Shown here: piece by piece, positions 27,065 through 38,888 of the stretch | Layout: every line of letters begins with the position of its first letter | How positions within the stretch are numbered: position 1 is the stretch's first letter | Notes under the pieces: generated by a model | Seen by the model: only the letters and a program-made list of their open reading frames with translations | What the model was told of the DNA's origin: nothing | Database searches by the model: none | Program-made: the position numbers and the translations under genes | Origin: Myxococcota bacterium | GTDB lineage: Bacteria > Myxococcota_A > UBA9160 > SMWR01 | Direction: 5' to 3' | Assembly (NCBI GenBank): GCA_039030075.1 | Contig: JBCCEW010000006.1 | Span: 1-64,000 of the forward strand | DNA: 64,000 bases

Positions 27065-27946
27065 TCAGTCGATCTTCCCCAGCCACTCGGCCACCGCGGC
27101 GCCGATCTCGTCGGGCGAATCCTCTTGGACGAAGTGGGAGCCGGCGACGGTGACTTCGGTCTGGTTCGGCCAGCTGCGACAGCGTTCGCGTTGGGGACCC
27201 GTCAGGATCGCGCCCGGCTCCGCGTTGATGAATAGCTTCGGCACCGGACTCTGTCCGAGCCAGTCGGCATACTGCGTCGAGAGCGCGACGATGTCGGCTG
27301 GTTCGCCATCGATCGGGAGCTGTCGCGGCCAGGTGAGCGTGGGGCGACGGTCCTCTCCCGGGTTCGCGAAGGGTCGTCGGTAGACGTCCATCTCCGCGTC
27401 GGTGAGACCACGCAGTACGGAACCCGGCAGCACGTTCTCCACGAAGACGTTCTTCTCGAGGATCATCTGCTCGCCCGCCGGCGAGCGGAAGCCCTGGAAG
27501 ACACCTTTTGCTCCTTCCGGCCAATGTTCCCAGGACATCGGGCACACGATCGCTTCCATGTACGCGATACCCCGGACGGCGTCGGGGTGGCGCCGCGCCC
27601 AGTCGAAGCCGAGCGCCGAACCCCAGTCGTGGATTACGAACGTGACGCGCTCGCGCACGTCGAGCGCTTCGAGCAGGGCCTCGAAGTAGCGCGCGTGCTC
27701 CGTGAACGTGTACCGCTCCGGGCCGGAGTCCGGGAGCTTCGCCGAGTCGCCCATCCCGACGAGATCCGGCGCGATGCAGCGCCCGTGACCTTCGAGATGG
27801 GGAATGATGTTGCGCCAGAGGTACGAAGAGGTGGGGTTCCCGTGTTGGAAGACGATCGGGTCGCCGCTGCCCACCTCGACGTAGGCCATCTCCTGACCGA
27901 GGACTTCGATGCGCTTCTTCTCGTAGCGTTCGTCGGGGGAAATCAT
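27065..27946 (-). CDS. haloalkane dehalogenase, subfamily II type
   Basis: A 293-residue alpha/beta hydrolase that hydrolyses carbon-halogen bonds. The full pentad of the LinB-type subfamily is in register: Asn37 (HGNPTSSY), nucleophile Asp107 and Trp108 (HDWGSALGF), Glu131 (MEAIV) and His271 ([14 protein letters not shown]). In LinB these are Asn38, Asp108, Trp109, Glu132 and His272. ATG at 27946 gives the LinB-like length. It stands alone, convergent with the HupE-like gene. The natural substrate is unknown; marine bacteria carry many such genes. Confidence 0.92.
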   Translation of the reverse strand: MISPDERYEKKRIEVLGQEMAYVEVGSGDPIVFQHGNPTSSYLWRNIIPHLEGHGRCIAPDLVGMGDSAKLPDSGPERYTFTEHARYFEALLEALDVRERVTFVIHDWGSALGFDWARRHPDAVRGIAYMEAIVCPMSWEHWPEGAKGVFQGFRSPAGEQMILEKNVFVENVLPGSVLRGLTDAEMDVYRRPFANPGEDRRPTLTWPRQLPIDGEPADIVALSTQYADWLGQSPVPKLFINAEPGAILTGPQRERCRSWPNQTEVTVAGSHFVQEDSPDEIGAAVAEWLGKID

Positions 27947-27985
27947 GCCGCGCAGGGTAGCTTGGCAGGGCACCCCGCCGCTGGG

Positions 27986-28642
27986 CTAGCGGCGAACCGG
28001 CATCACCTGGGACATGCACGCCGGGCAGATGCCGTGGCTCAGGTCGGCATCGAAGTGCTGCTGAAGATAGGTGTCCGCGGGCAGCCAGCGTCCCCGAGGC
28101 TCGCGCATGCTCTTGCAGTGTGTACAGATGGGCACGAGTCCACCGAGCGCCTTCGCGCGGTCGAGCGCGGCCTGGAGATCGACGATCAAGGCTTCCCGAT
28201 CGCGCTCGGCGCGGACGCGCTCGGTGATGTCGAAGGCGACGCCGATGGCGCCCTGGATGATCTCGCCCGAAGTGCGCAGCGGCTCGATGTGGGCGCGCAC
28301 GACGCGATCGCCGATCTCGACTTCGAAGCGGCAGGGCTCGCCTTCGAGGGCGGCCCGGTGGGCTTGGATGACCGGGTGTTCCGGATGGTCGCCGAACACG
28401 TCGGTGGCGGTCTTGCCCAGGGTCTCGACCTCGTCGAGGGGCAGGTTCTGCAGGGCGCCGCCGCGCCACCAGGTCAGGCGCGCTTCGAGGTCGATGGTCC
28501 ACACGAAGGCGGGGATCTGCTCGAGGAGTTCGCGCACCCGCTGGGAACTCGGCCCGGCTTCCGGGCGTTCGAGCTCGGCCACCCGCGCGCGCAGGGCCGC
28601 GATCTCCGCCAAGAGCTCGTCCCGGGACCGTTCCACCGCCAC
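27986..28642 (-). CDS. stand-alone PAS-domain protein with C-terminal four-cysteine zinc-ribbon-like motif
   Basis: Roughly 218 residues with no output domain. A short coiled coil (about residues 5-30) leads into a PAS domain (IPAFVWTIDLEARLTWWRGG ... GVAFDITERVRAERDRE). The C-terminus carries CTHC and CPAC pairs in the pattern VPICTHCKSMREPRGRW ... LSHGICPAC, a motif often found after PAS or GAF domains. The start is unclear: GTG 28642 has a GGGGGG stretch upstream, while a TTG at 28672 or a GTG at 28636 would also work. It follows lpdA on the same strand by about 50 nt, so it may be the last gene of the PDH operon. Confidence 0.75.
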   Translation of the reverse strand: MAVERSRDELLAEIAALRARVAELERPEAGPSSQRVRELLEQIPAFVWTIDLEARLTWWRGGALQNLPLDEVETLGKTATDVFGDHPEHPVIQAHRAALEGEPCRFEVEIGDRVVRAHIEPLRTSGEIIQGAIGVAFDITERVRAERDREALIVDLQAALDRAKALGGLVPICTHCKSMREPRGRWLPADTYLQQHFDADLSHGICPACMSQVMPVRR

Positions 28643-28691
28643 CTCGCCCCCCACGAAGAGAGTGGTCGCCAAGACCCCGCGCGTGGCAGGG

Positions 28692-30422
28692 TCAGCGCTT
28701 CAGGATGTCGGTCACGCTACCCGTGGCGACCTCGGCTGTCAGCCCGACGGTCTCCGACAGAGTGGGGTGGGGGTGGATCGTCAGCGCGACATCCTCTGCA
28801 TCGGCGCCCATTTCCAGCGCGAGCACGATCTCGCCGATCAGTTCGCCGGCGTTCGGACCGACGATGCCGCCCCCGAGGAGGCGTCGCGTCTTCGGCTCGA
28901 GGATGAGCTTCGTCAGGCCTTCGTTACGGGCCACCGACAGGGCACGGCCGCTGGCCGCCCACGGGAAATGGGCGATCTCCACCTCGATCCCTTGCTCCTT
29001 CGCGGCCGTCTCGGTCAGCCCGACCCAGGCGACCTCGGGGTCGGTGTACGCCACCGACGGTATCCGGTCGCCGTCGAAGGCGGCGGGCTCGCCGGCGATC
29101 ACTTCTGCGGCTGTCTTGCCTTCATGGGTCGCCTTGTGCGCGAGCATCGGGCCGGGCGTGAGATCCCCGATCGCGAAGATGTGGGGCACGCCGGTGCGTT
29201 GCTCGGCATCGACCGGGACGAAGCCGCGTTCGTCCACGCGGACCCCGGCGGCATCGAGGCCCAGCGTGGTCCCGTTCGGACGCCGCCCGACGGCGACGAG
29301 CACGCGGTCGAAGCTCGCCTCGTCGGGCGCCTTCGCGCCTTCGAAGCGGACGTGAATGCCGTCATCCTCGGCCCACACGTCGGTGACGCGGGTCTCGAGA
29401 TGGATGGCGGCGAACTGTTTCTGGATCCGACGCAGCAGCGGTCGCACGAGGTCGGGATCGGCGCCGGTCATGAGCTGGGGGAGCATCTCCACCACGGTGA
29501 CGGCGCAGCCGAGTGCCGCATACACCGTCGCCATCTCGAGGCCGATGATGCCGCCGCCGACCACGAGCAGGCTCTTCACCTCGGGGTCGATCTCGAGCGC
29601 GCCGGTGGAGTCGACGATGCGCGGATCGTCGGGCAGTCCAGGCAAGGCGACGGGCTCGGACCCGGCGGCGAGAATCACGTGATCGAAAGCGATTCGTTGG
29701 GGGCCTTCGGAGGTCTCGACGACCGCAGCGTGCGCGTCCACCAGACGTGCCACCCCGCGCACGACCCCTACCTTGCGCTGTTTCGCGAGCTGGACGAGGC
29801 CCCCGGTCAGGCGTCCCACCACTCCGTCCTTGTGGGCGCGCAGCTTCTCGAAATCGAGCGTCGGTTCGCCGAAGTCGACGCCGTGCTTCGCGAGCGCGCG
29901 CGCCTCGCCGATCACCTCGGCGACGTGGAGGAGAGCCTTCGAAGGGATGCACCCGACGTTGAGGCACACGCCGCCCAGCGTCTCGTCGCGCTCGACGAGG
30001 ATGACCTGCTTCCCGAGGTCCGCCGCGCGAAACGCCGCGGTGTAGCCCCCGGGTCCCGAGCCGATGACCAGGACCTCGGCCCGGACGTCGGCGTCGCCTG
30101 CACTCGGCACGGGCTCTGCCACTGATGCCGGGGGAGCGCTCGTCGTCGTCGGCTTCGCCTCCGGTGCGGCCGTCCCGGCCGACGCCTCGACCTCGACCAC
30201 CACGAGCGGCGTGCCCTGGCGCACGCGCGACTCGACGGCGACGAGCACCTCGCGCACGACGCCCGCTTCGGGCGACGGCACGTCCATCGAGGCCTTGTCG
30301 CTCTCGAGCGTCACCAGCGGATCTTCCCGCGCGATGCGCTGACCCGGTGTGACGAGGACCTCGATGACCTCGACGTCTTCGAAATCACCGATGTCCGGTA
30401 CCGCGATCGTCTTGGTGGCCAC
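28692..30422 (-). CDS. lpdA: dihydrolipoamide dehydrogenase with N-terminal lipoyl domain
   Basis: The E3 subunit of pyruvate dehydrogenase (576 aa). Residues 1-80 form a lipoyl domain with the lipoylated lysine in ESDKASM. A linker follows, then the FAD domain (IGSGPGGYTAAF) with redox cysteines in GGVCLNVGCIPSK, the NAD segment VVGGGIIGLEMATVYA, and the His-Glu motif HPHPTLSE. The lipoyl domain is much like that of aceF (PDIGDFEDVEV in both). AGGAAG precedes the GTG start. It lies 8 nt downstream of aceF. Confidence 0.96.
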   Translation of the reverse strand: MATKTIAVPDIGDFEDVEVIEVLVTPGQRIAREDPLVTLESDKASMDVPSPEAGVVREVLVAVESRVRQGTPLVVVEVEASAGTAAPEAKPTTTSAPPASVAEPVPSAGDADVRAEVLVIGSGPGGYTAAFRAADLGKQVILVERDETLGGVCLNVGCIPSKALLHVAEVIGEARALAKHGVDFGEPTLDFEKLRAHKDGVVGRLTGGLVQLAKQRKVGVVRGVARLVDAHAAVVETSEGPQRIAFDHVILAAGSEPVALPGLPDDPRIVDSTGALEIDPEVKSLLVVGGGIIGLEMATVYAALGCAVTVVEMLPQLMTGADPDLVRPLLRRIQKQFAAIHLETRVTDVWAEDDGIHVRFEGAKAPDEASFDRVLVAVGRRPNGTTLGLDAAGVRVDERGFVPVDAEQRTGVPHIFAIGDLTPGPMLAHKATHEGKTAAEVIAGEPAAFDGDRIPSVAYTDPEVAWVGLTETAAKEQGIEVEIAHFPWAASGRALSVARNEGLTKLILEPKTRRLLGGGIVGPNAGELIGEIVLALEMGADAEDVALTIHPHPTLSETVGLTAEVATGSVTDILKR

Positions 30423-30430
30423 GCGTCTTC

Positions 30431-31813
30431 CTATAGGATCAGGCGCCGCAGGTCCGAGAGCAGCGCGGCGAGCCGGGTGGTGAACCGCGCGGCATCCGCT
30501 CCGTCGATGACGCGATGATCGTAGGAGAGCGACAGGGGCAGGATCAGCCGCGGTTCGAAGGTCTTCGTCCCCGCGTCCCAGGTCGGACGCCAGTCCATCT
30601 TCCCGACGCCGAGAATGGCGACTTCTGGATGGTTCACGATCGGGGTGAAGAAGGTGCCGCCGATGCCGCCGAGGCTCGAGATGCTGAAGCTGGCTCCCTG
30701 GAGGTCCGTCGGGCGGAGCTTTCGGGTGCGCGCTTTCTCCGAGATCTCCATCAGCTCGCTCGCGATCTCGTACAGGCCCTTGTGGTCGGCGTCGCGCACC
30801 ACGGGGACGACGAGGCCGGCGGGCGTATCGACCGCCACGCCCACGTTGTAGTACTGCTTCGTGATCAGGTTCTCGCCGGTATGGTCGAGGGAAGCGTTGA
30901 AGTGCGGGTGCTCCTTCAGGGCGTAGGCGCAGGCCTTGAGCACGAAGGGCAGGAAGGTGAGCTTCGTGCCACGCGCCTCGGCTTCGGGCTTCATCTCCTT
31001 GCGGAAGCGATCCAGCTCGGTGATGTCGGCCTCGTCGAACTGGGTGACGTGGGGAACCGTGACCCAGCTTCGGTGGAGGTTCGCGGCGGAGAGTTTGCGG
31101 ATCCGGTTGAGCGGCTGGATCTCCGTCGGCCCGAACTTCGCGTAGTCGATCTGTGGCGGTGCAGCGACCGACACGCCCGAGATCGGAACGCCCGCAGCCG
31201 TTCCCTTCTCGATCATGCTCTTCACGTAGCGCTGCACGTCCTCTTTGAGGATGCGGCCCTTCGAGCCCGTGGCGGGGACCAGGGCGAGGTCGGCGCCCAG
31301 TTCTCGGGCCAGGCGCCGCACCGACGGGCTTGCGTGGGGCGGGGCGGCGTCGGGGGCCGGGGTGAGCGGCGGCGCCGAGGCGACCTCGGCTCCGGCGCCT
31401 TCGGCCGGGGCCGTGGTGGGCACCGAAGGGGCGGTCCGCGGCGCTGGGGGCGCGATCGGCTGGGGTTCGGGTGGCGCGGCGGGTGCCGGCCGATCCGTCG
31501 TGGGTACAGGCGTTTCGACGGGCGGAGCGGGCGCCGTCTCCGCGGTTTCGGGCTCGGTCGCCGCGGCGGCGTCGCTCACTTCGAGCACCGCGATCAGAGC
31601 GCCCTGGCTCACCATGTCGCCCACGCCGACCTTGATCTCGAGCACCGTGCCCGCGAAGGGCGAGGGGATCTCCATGCTCGCCTTGTCGCTCTCGAGGACG
31701 ATCAGCGAGTCCTCGACGGCGACCGTGCTCCCGGCGGACACCAGCACCTCGGAGACTTCGACGTCCTCGAAGTCACCGATGTCGGGGAGCAGCACTTCGC
31801 GCTTTTCGCCCAT
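30431..31813 (-). CDS. aceF: dihydrolipoamide acetyltransferase (PDH E2), single lipoyl domain
   Basis: A 460-residue E2 component. One lipoyl domain (lysine in ESDKASM, about residues 1-78) is followed by a long Pro/Ala-rich linker (about 80-160), a peripheral-subunit-binding domain (ASPSVRRLARELGADL) and the catalytic domain. The catalytic His-Asp motif is SYDHRVIDGADAARF at the C-terminus. Enterobacterial AceF has three lipoyl domains; here one is on E2 and another on E3. ATG 31813 starts 2 nt after the aceE stop. Confidence 0.95.
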   Translation of the reverse strand: MGEKREVLLPDIGDFEDVEVSEVLVSAGSTVAVEDSLIVLESDKASMEIPSPFAGTVLEIKVGVGDMVSQGALIAVLEVSDAAAATEPETAETAPAPPVETPVPTTDRPAPAAPPEPQPIAPPAPRTAPSVPTTAPAEGAGAEVASAPPLTPAPDAAPPHASPSVRRLARELGADLALVPATGSKGRILKEDVQRYVKSMIEKGTAAGVPISGVSVAAPPQIDYAKFGPTEIQPLNRIRKLSAANLHRSWVTVPHVTQFDEADITELDRFRKEMKPEAEARGTKLTFLPFVLKACAYALKEHPHFNASLDHTGENLITKQYYNVGVAVDTPAGLVVPVVRDADHKGLYEIASELMEISEKARTRKLRPTDLQGASFSISSLGGIGGTFFTPIVNHPEVAILGVGKMDWRPTWDAGTKTFEPRLILPLSLSYDHRVIDGADAARFTTRLAALLSDLRRLIL

Positions 31814-31815
31814 GC

Positions 31816-34476
<2,661 letters not shown>

Positions 34477-34489
34477 GCGATCCTCCGGG

Positions 34490-35410
34490 CTAGCGGGGTT
34501 GGGCTTCGTCTCGCGCAGCGCGCAGCCGCTGGAAGTCGCGGTCTGCGTGGTAGGAGGACCGGGTCAGCGGCGAGGCGGACACCAGTTGGAAGCCGCGCTG
34601 CGCGGCTTGGTCACGGTATTGCTCGAATTCCTCGGGGGTGACGTAGCGCTCGACCGCTGCGTGCTTCGGCGTCGGGCGCAAGTACTGGCCGATCGTCAGG
34701 AAGTCGACGTCGGCCGCGCGCAGCGCGTCCATCACGGCGAGCACCTCATCGGGCTCTTCACCCAACCCCACCATCAGCCCGGACTTCGTGAACAGCCGCG
34801 GCTCACAGCGCTTCGCGCGGGCCAGGAGCTCCACCGAGTGCTCGAAGTTGGCTCCCGGGCGGATCCGCCGGTAGAGCCGCGGCACGGTTTCGACGTTGTG
34901 GTTGTACACGTCCGGGCACGCGCGAGCCACGCGCTCGATGGCGCCTTCCTTGTGGCGGAAATCCGGCGTGAGGATCTCGATGGTCGTAGCGGGCGTGGCG
35001 CGCCGGATCTCTTCGATACAGCGGACGAAGTGCTCGGCGCCGCCGTCCTCGAGGTCGTCTCGATCGACCGAGGTGATGACGACGTGGCGCAGGCCGAGTT
35101 CGGCCACCGCCTCGGCCAGCCGAGCGGGCTCTTCGGCATCGACCCGGTCCGGGCGCCCCGTGGCGACGTTGCAGAACGCACAGGCGCGGGTGCAGACCGT
35201 ACCGAGCACCATGACGGTGGCGTGCTTCTGCGACCAGCACTCGTGGATGTTCGGGCAGGCGGCCTCCTCGCAGACGGTCCCGAGCTTCAGCCGCCGCATC
35301 AGCGCGCGGGTGTCCTGGAACTCGGCCGACTCGTGCAGCCGGATCCGCAGCCAGGGCGGCTTCGCCGGCGGGACGTCGGTCTTGGCGAGGCGGGTGGGTT
35401 CGGAATCCAT
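34490..35410 (-). CDS. lipA: lipoyl synthase
   Basis: A radical-SAM enzyme inserting sulfurs into octanoyl groups on lipoyl domains, supplying the aceF and lpdA proteins of the same operon. The auxiliary cluster ligands are Cys47, Cys52 and Cys58 ([12 protein letters not shown]), the SAM cluster ligands Cys73, Cys77 and Cys80 (CTRACAFC), and the C-terminal cluster serine lies in LTRSSYHAD. At 306 residues it is standard. ATG at 35410 follows a GGAGTAAGG-like ribosome site. No lipB is present nearby. Confidence 0.96.
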   Translation of the reverse strand: MDSEPTRLAKTDVPPAKPPWLRIRLHESAEFQDTRALMRRLKLGTVCEEAACPNIHECWSQKHATVMVLGTVCTRACAFCNVATGRPDRVDAEEPARLAEAVAELGLRHVVITSVDRDDLEDGGAEHFVRCIEEIRRATPATTIEILTPDFRHKEGAIERVARACPDVYNHNVETVPRLYRRIRPGANFEHSVELLARAKRCEPRLFTKSGLMVGLGEEPDEVLAVMDALRAADVDFLTIGQYLRPTPKHAAVERYVTPEEFEQYRDQAAQRGFQLVSASPLTRSSYHADRDFQRLRAARDEAQPR

Positions 35411-35484
35411 GCCTTACTCCAAACTACCGTATCGACGGATCCCGCAAGCAGGTGAGCTGCGACCGGCGCGTCCGGGCGGGCGCC

Positions 35485-36381
35485 TCAGGACCGCCGACGT
35501 CGGGGGAGGGAGTGCTCCCAATCGGCGAGGAGCGTCCTCAGGCCCGTCACGAGCGAAAGCGGTTGATCCAGCATGATGTGGTGGTACGCCTCCGGGATCT
35601 CGATGACGGGCGCGTTTCTGCCCAGCAGCTCGTACATGTATTCCCCAATGTCCGGGGTGACGAGCCCGTGCTGCGCGCGGAACAGGGCCACCCGGCAGCT
35701 GACCTTCGGCAGGATCTCGTGGGTGGCGCGCCGCGTGGTCCGCACGAACAGGGCGGGGTCGAACTTCCAGGTGAAGCCCGCCTCGACCCGCATCAGCGAG
35801 TGCCGAGCGATGTGGTCGATGACGTAGGGCAGGGAGCTCGGCTGGCCGGGGACGGTGCGGAAGCGCTCCAGGGCCGCCTCGATGCTCGGGTAGGTCTTCG
35901 GGTTTCGAAACGAACGACCGTGGGTGCCTTCCTCTTCCTCCGGATCCGGCCGGCGGACTGGTGAGTCGAGGATGACGGCCCCTGCCAGCTGATCGCCGTA
36001 GGCCGCGGCGGTGGCGATCGTGACGAAGCCGCCCATGCTGTGCCCGATGACGATCGGGGGGCCGGCGAAGTCGGCTGCCTGGATCACCGCCATCACTTCG
36101 CGCGCCCAGAGCTCGCGCGGATAGCTGTCGCGGCGATCGCTGTCGCCGTGTCCCGAGAGGTCGAGTGCCACCACGCGGTACTCGGGCAGGAACAGCGGAG
36201 CGATGAAGCTCCACCAGTGTGCGTGGGCTGCTCCTCCGTGCACGAACACGATACCGGGGCGGCCCGCTTCTCCCCACGTGAGGGTGTGGATCTTCGCTCC
36301 TTCGACGGTGATGTGACCGTCGGTCGGCGTCTCTGCGAGTGCCCGGTCGAACCACTCGGGCCTCGCTTGCGGGGATGTCAT
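35485..36381 (-). CDS. alpha/beta hydrolase
   Basis: A 298-residue hydrolase with the oxyanion loop VHGGAAHAHWW, nucleophile Ser in GHSMGGF (about residue 112), a probable acid in the late domain and His in the terminal AYHHIMLDQP. The ATG at 36381 follows GAGGAAC by about nine bases. It is separated from lipA by a 74-nt gap. Family members cleave esters, lactones or halogenated compounds; no choice can be made. Confidence 0.88.
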   Translation of the reverse strand: MTSPQARPEWFDRALAETPTDGHITVEGAKIHTLTWGEAGRPGIVFVHGGAAHAHWWSFIAPLFLPEYRVVALDLSGHGDSDRRDSYPRELWAREVMAVIQAADFAGPPIVIGHSMGGFVTIATAAAYGDQLAGAVILDSPVRRPDPEEEEGTHGRSFRNPKTYPSIEAALERFRTVPGQPSSLPYVIDHIARHSLMRVEAGFTWKFDPALFVRTTRRATHEILPKVSCRVALFRAQHGLVTPDIGEYMYELLGRNAPVIEIPEAYHHIMLDQPLSLVTGLRTLLADWEHSLPRRRRS

Positions 36382-36692
36382 GAGCGTTCGTTCCTCTGGG
36401 CGCGAAACAAGACGGGACGCAGACAAAACCGTTCCGTGCCTGCACTCGGCGGTCAAGGCCCAGCGACGGTCGCCCGATGAAAAATCCCGGGAGGGGTCGG
36501 CGAGGGGCACGTAGATGTGTGCTGTTGCCCTGTTGAAGACGCTGCGCTGCTGCTGAAGTCGAGTACCCCGCGCCTCGCCGCCTCAACCTTCCCCCTCCCC
36601 ACGCCGCCGCGGCCCCCCGCAGACGCACCGCACCGGCCAGCCGCAGGCGACCTGGGTCGCCGCCGACCGGGTTCTCCAGCGCGCGTGAGCGG
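36382..36692. other. gene-free stretch between hydrolase and PilZ genes
   Basis: About 310 bases without a credible gene. A small inverted repeat (GGCGACC TG GGTCGCC, near 36646-36661) is the only visible structure. No clear promoter or T-tract terminator was found. Confidence 0.4.
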
Positions 36693-37727
36693 CTAGAGCG
36701 AGAGGCGCGCTTCGTCGCTGTCTTCGCCAGCGACGGCGCGCAGGAGCGCATCCAGGCGCGCCTGGGCCGAGTCGTCGAGGGTGCAGAAGCGGAGGAAGCC
36801 GCTGTCCTCTTCGCGCCGCTCGAGCACCGCCTCGAGCAGCAGCGGCGGATCGGGTGAGGTGTCGGTCAGCGCGACCCGAATCCGATCGCCGAGCGTGAAG
36901 TGGTCCTGCAGCTCGATCGCCACGCCCTCACTCGAAAGATCGCGTGCGAGCAGGACGGCGGCGTCGCCGCGGCAGGCCGCGAGCACCCGGCGTCGGTAGC
37001 GACCCCGCGGCCGCTCGCGTCCGACCCGCTGGCCGTTGCGCTTCGCCTTGCCGCGCTCCGGCCGATAGTCGACCGCGTGTCCCGCCATCAGCGACCGGAG
37101 AGTCACGCGATCGGTCAGTTCCAGGGGCTCGAAGGCCACCGAGATGTCGAAGGTGTCGCCGTCCGCCGTGGTCGTCTCGCGGCAGGAGAGCGCGCAGCCG
37201 GCCAGCGCGAGGCGGCGCGGCGCGGTGAGATCCTCGGGCACCTCGATCCGCAGGGGCGCGCCCACGGGCACCGGTGCCGGCGAGATCAGCCCGCAGCCTC
37301 CGATCGAAGCGCGGGCCAGCACGACGTCGCGGCGGTCCTCGCCGACCACGATCTGCACCGGCAGCGCGAGCGCGACCCGGGTGGCGAGTCGGCGATCGGC
37401 GCCGTCCGCATCCAGACGGCGCGCGAGCAGCCGCAACGCCTCGGGGTCGATCGGGCGAGACAAGGTCAGGTCGCAGGGAACCGACAGGTCTGCTGCGTCC
37501 CGGCAGACGGAGAGATGCAGGCGATGGGGCGGCGCCTCCGCGTCGCCCGCCGCGAGGGCGCGCGCCTGGTCGGGCGTCGAGATCAGCAGCGCGACCTGCT
37601 CGCCGACCGTGGCGTTGCGCGCTGCGCAGAACTCGATCTCGAGGTCGCGCAGCAGACTGCGCACATCGTCGAGCTCCCCGCGGTCGAGGAACACGGCCTG
37701 AATGTCCGGTCGATTCGCGTCCAGCAC
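36693..37727 (-). CDS. tandem PilZ-domain protein, probable c-di-GMP effector
   Basis: About 344 residues. An N-terminal region (IQAVFLDRGELDDVRSLLRDLEIEF) resembles a degenerate receiver-type fold. A first PilZ-like domain (about 110-215: RLATRVALALPVQIVV ... ASIGGCGL) has lost the Asp/Asn of the DxSxxG motif. A second (about 235-335: RYRRRVLAACRG ... DLSSEGVAIEL) keeps both the arginine cluster and DLSSEG, so it should bind c-di-GMP. The GTG at 37727 is the best internal start, but upstream starts cannot be excluded. Its target is unknown; it is divergent from the patatin gene. Confidence 0.72.
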   Translation of the reverse strand: MLDANRPDIQAVFLDRGELDDVRSLLRDLEIEFCAARNATVGEQVALLISTPDQARALAAGDAEAPPHRLHLSVCRDAADLSVPCDLTLSRPIDPEALRLLARRLDADGADRRLATRVALALPVQIVVGEDRRDVVLARASIGGCGLISPAPVPVGAPLRIEVPEDLTAPRRLALAGCALSCRETTTADGDTFDISVAFEPLELTDRVTLRSLMAGHAVDYRPERGKAKRNGQRVGRERPRGRYRRRVLAACRGDAAVLLARDLSSEGVAIELQDHFTLGDRIRVALTDTSPDPPLLLEAVLERREEDSGFLRFCTLDDSAQARLDALLRAVAGEDSDEARLSL

Positions 37728-37993
37728 CCCGCGATTCTTCGGCGTGTTGTGCCCGCGGCTGAACGTGGAACCGCGGGCGCGGCGGGGGGCGGCGCCTCGG
37801 ATGGGACCCAGGGGCAGCGGAAAGCTCCAGCACTGCGCGCGGAGATTCCCTGTTGGGTTTCCACCAGAGTTCCGGCCCGGTGCCGAGCAGGTCGGCACCG
37901 CGCACCCGTTGGCTTAGGATGCGTCGGACCGTTCGCCGCGCAACGCCGCGGGGATCGCGTCATCCAACGGGCCCGAAACGTGGAGGCGAGCCG

Positions 37994-38866
37994 ATGGCAG
38001 GCGGCGAAGAGAAGTTGGCGTTCGTGATGGCCGGCGGTGGCAGTCTGGGCGCCATCCAGGTCGGCATGCTCCGCGCATTGGCGGCCCATCGTGTGGTGCC
38101 GGACCTGCTGGTGGGGGCCTCCGTCGGGGCGATCAACTCGGCCTACTTCGGCTGGTCGCCCGACGGCGAGGGTGTCGCTGGTCTCGAGCGCATCTGGCGT
38201 GGAATCACCCGCGGCACGATCTTCCCCTTCTCGCCGATGCGCAGCGTGCTGGGGATCTGCGCGGTGGGAGACAGCCTCGTGAAGCCCGACGGACTGCGGC
38301 GCATGCTCCAGCGCAATCTTCCCTACGAGCGCCTCGAGGACACCCAGGTGCCGGTCTACGCCGTGGCCACCGACATCCTGTCGGGGACCGAGGTGGTCGT
38401 GTCGAAGGGAGACGCGATCGATGCGCTCGTCGCCAGTGCGGCGATTCCCGGCATGTTCCCGCCGGCGCGCGTCGGTGACCGCGAGGTCGTGGACGGCGGT
38501 GTTGCCAGCAATACGCCGATCTCGGTGGCCGCCACGCTAGGCGCCACCCGGGTGGTGGTCCTGCCCGCGGGCTACGCCTGCGCGCTCGGCAAGCGGCCGC
38601 GCGGGCCTCTCGGCGTCGTGTTGAACTCCCTGAACCACATCATGTGCCGTCAGCTCGTGGTGGACGTCGAGCGCTTCCAGCGCGACATCGAGGTCCTGGT
38701 GGTGCCGCCTCTTTGCCCGTTGAAGGTGTCGTCGTCGGACTTCAGCCGTACGGAAGAGCTGATGGATGCGGGCGAGAGCACGACCGCGGCCTGGATCGAC
38801 GACGGAGGGCTCGAGGGACGCACCGGCGATCCCTTCCCCATGCAGCTGATGCCCCACATCCACTGA
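37994..38866 (+). CDS. patatin-like phospholipase
   Basis: A 290-residue serine lipid acyl hydrolase. The oxyanion loop is AGGGSLGAIQVGML (about residues 13-26), the nucleophile Ser43 is in GASVG and the catalytic Asp167 in VVDGGVAS, the standard patatin dyad. GGAGGCGAG precedes the ATG. No signal peptide is seen, so it is probably cytoplasmic or membrane-associated. Substrates of bacterial patatins range from membrane phospholipids to storage lipids. Confidence 0.9.
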   Translation: MAGGEEKLAFVMAGGGSLGAIQVGMLRALAAHRVVPDLLVGASVGAINSAYFGWSPDGEGVAGLERIWRGITRGTIFPFSPMRSVLGICAVGDSLVKPDGLRRMLQRNLPYERLEDTQVPVYAVATDILSGTEVVVSKGDAIDALVASAAIPGMFPPARVGDREVVDGGVASNTPISVAATLGATRVVVLPAGYACALGKRPRGPLGVVLNSLNHIMCRQLVVDVERFQRDIEVLVVPPLCPLKVSSSDFSRTEELMDAGESTTAAWIDDGGLEGRTGDPFPMQLMPHIH

Positions 38867-38888
38867 CGCGGGCCCGCGCGTCCCGGCG

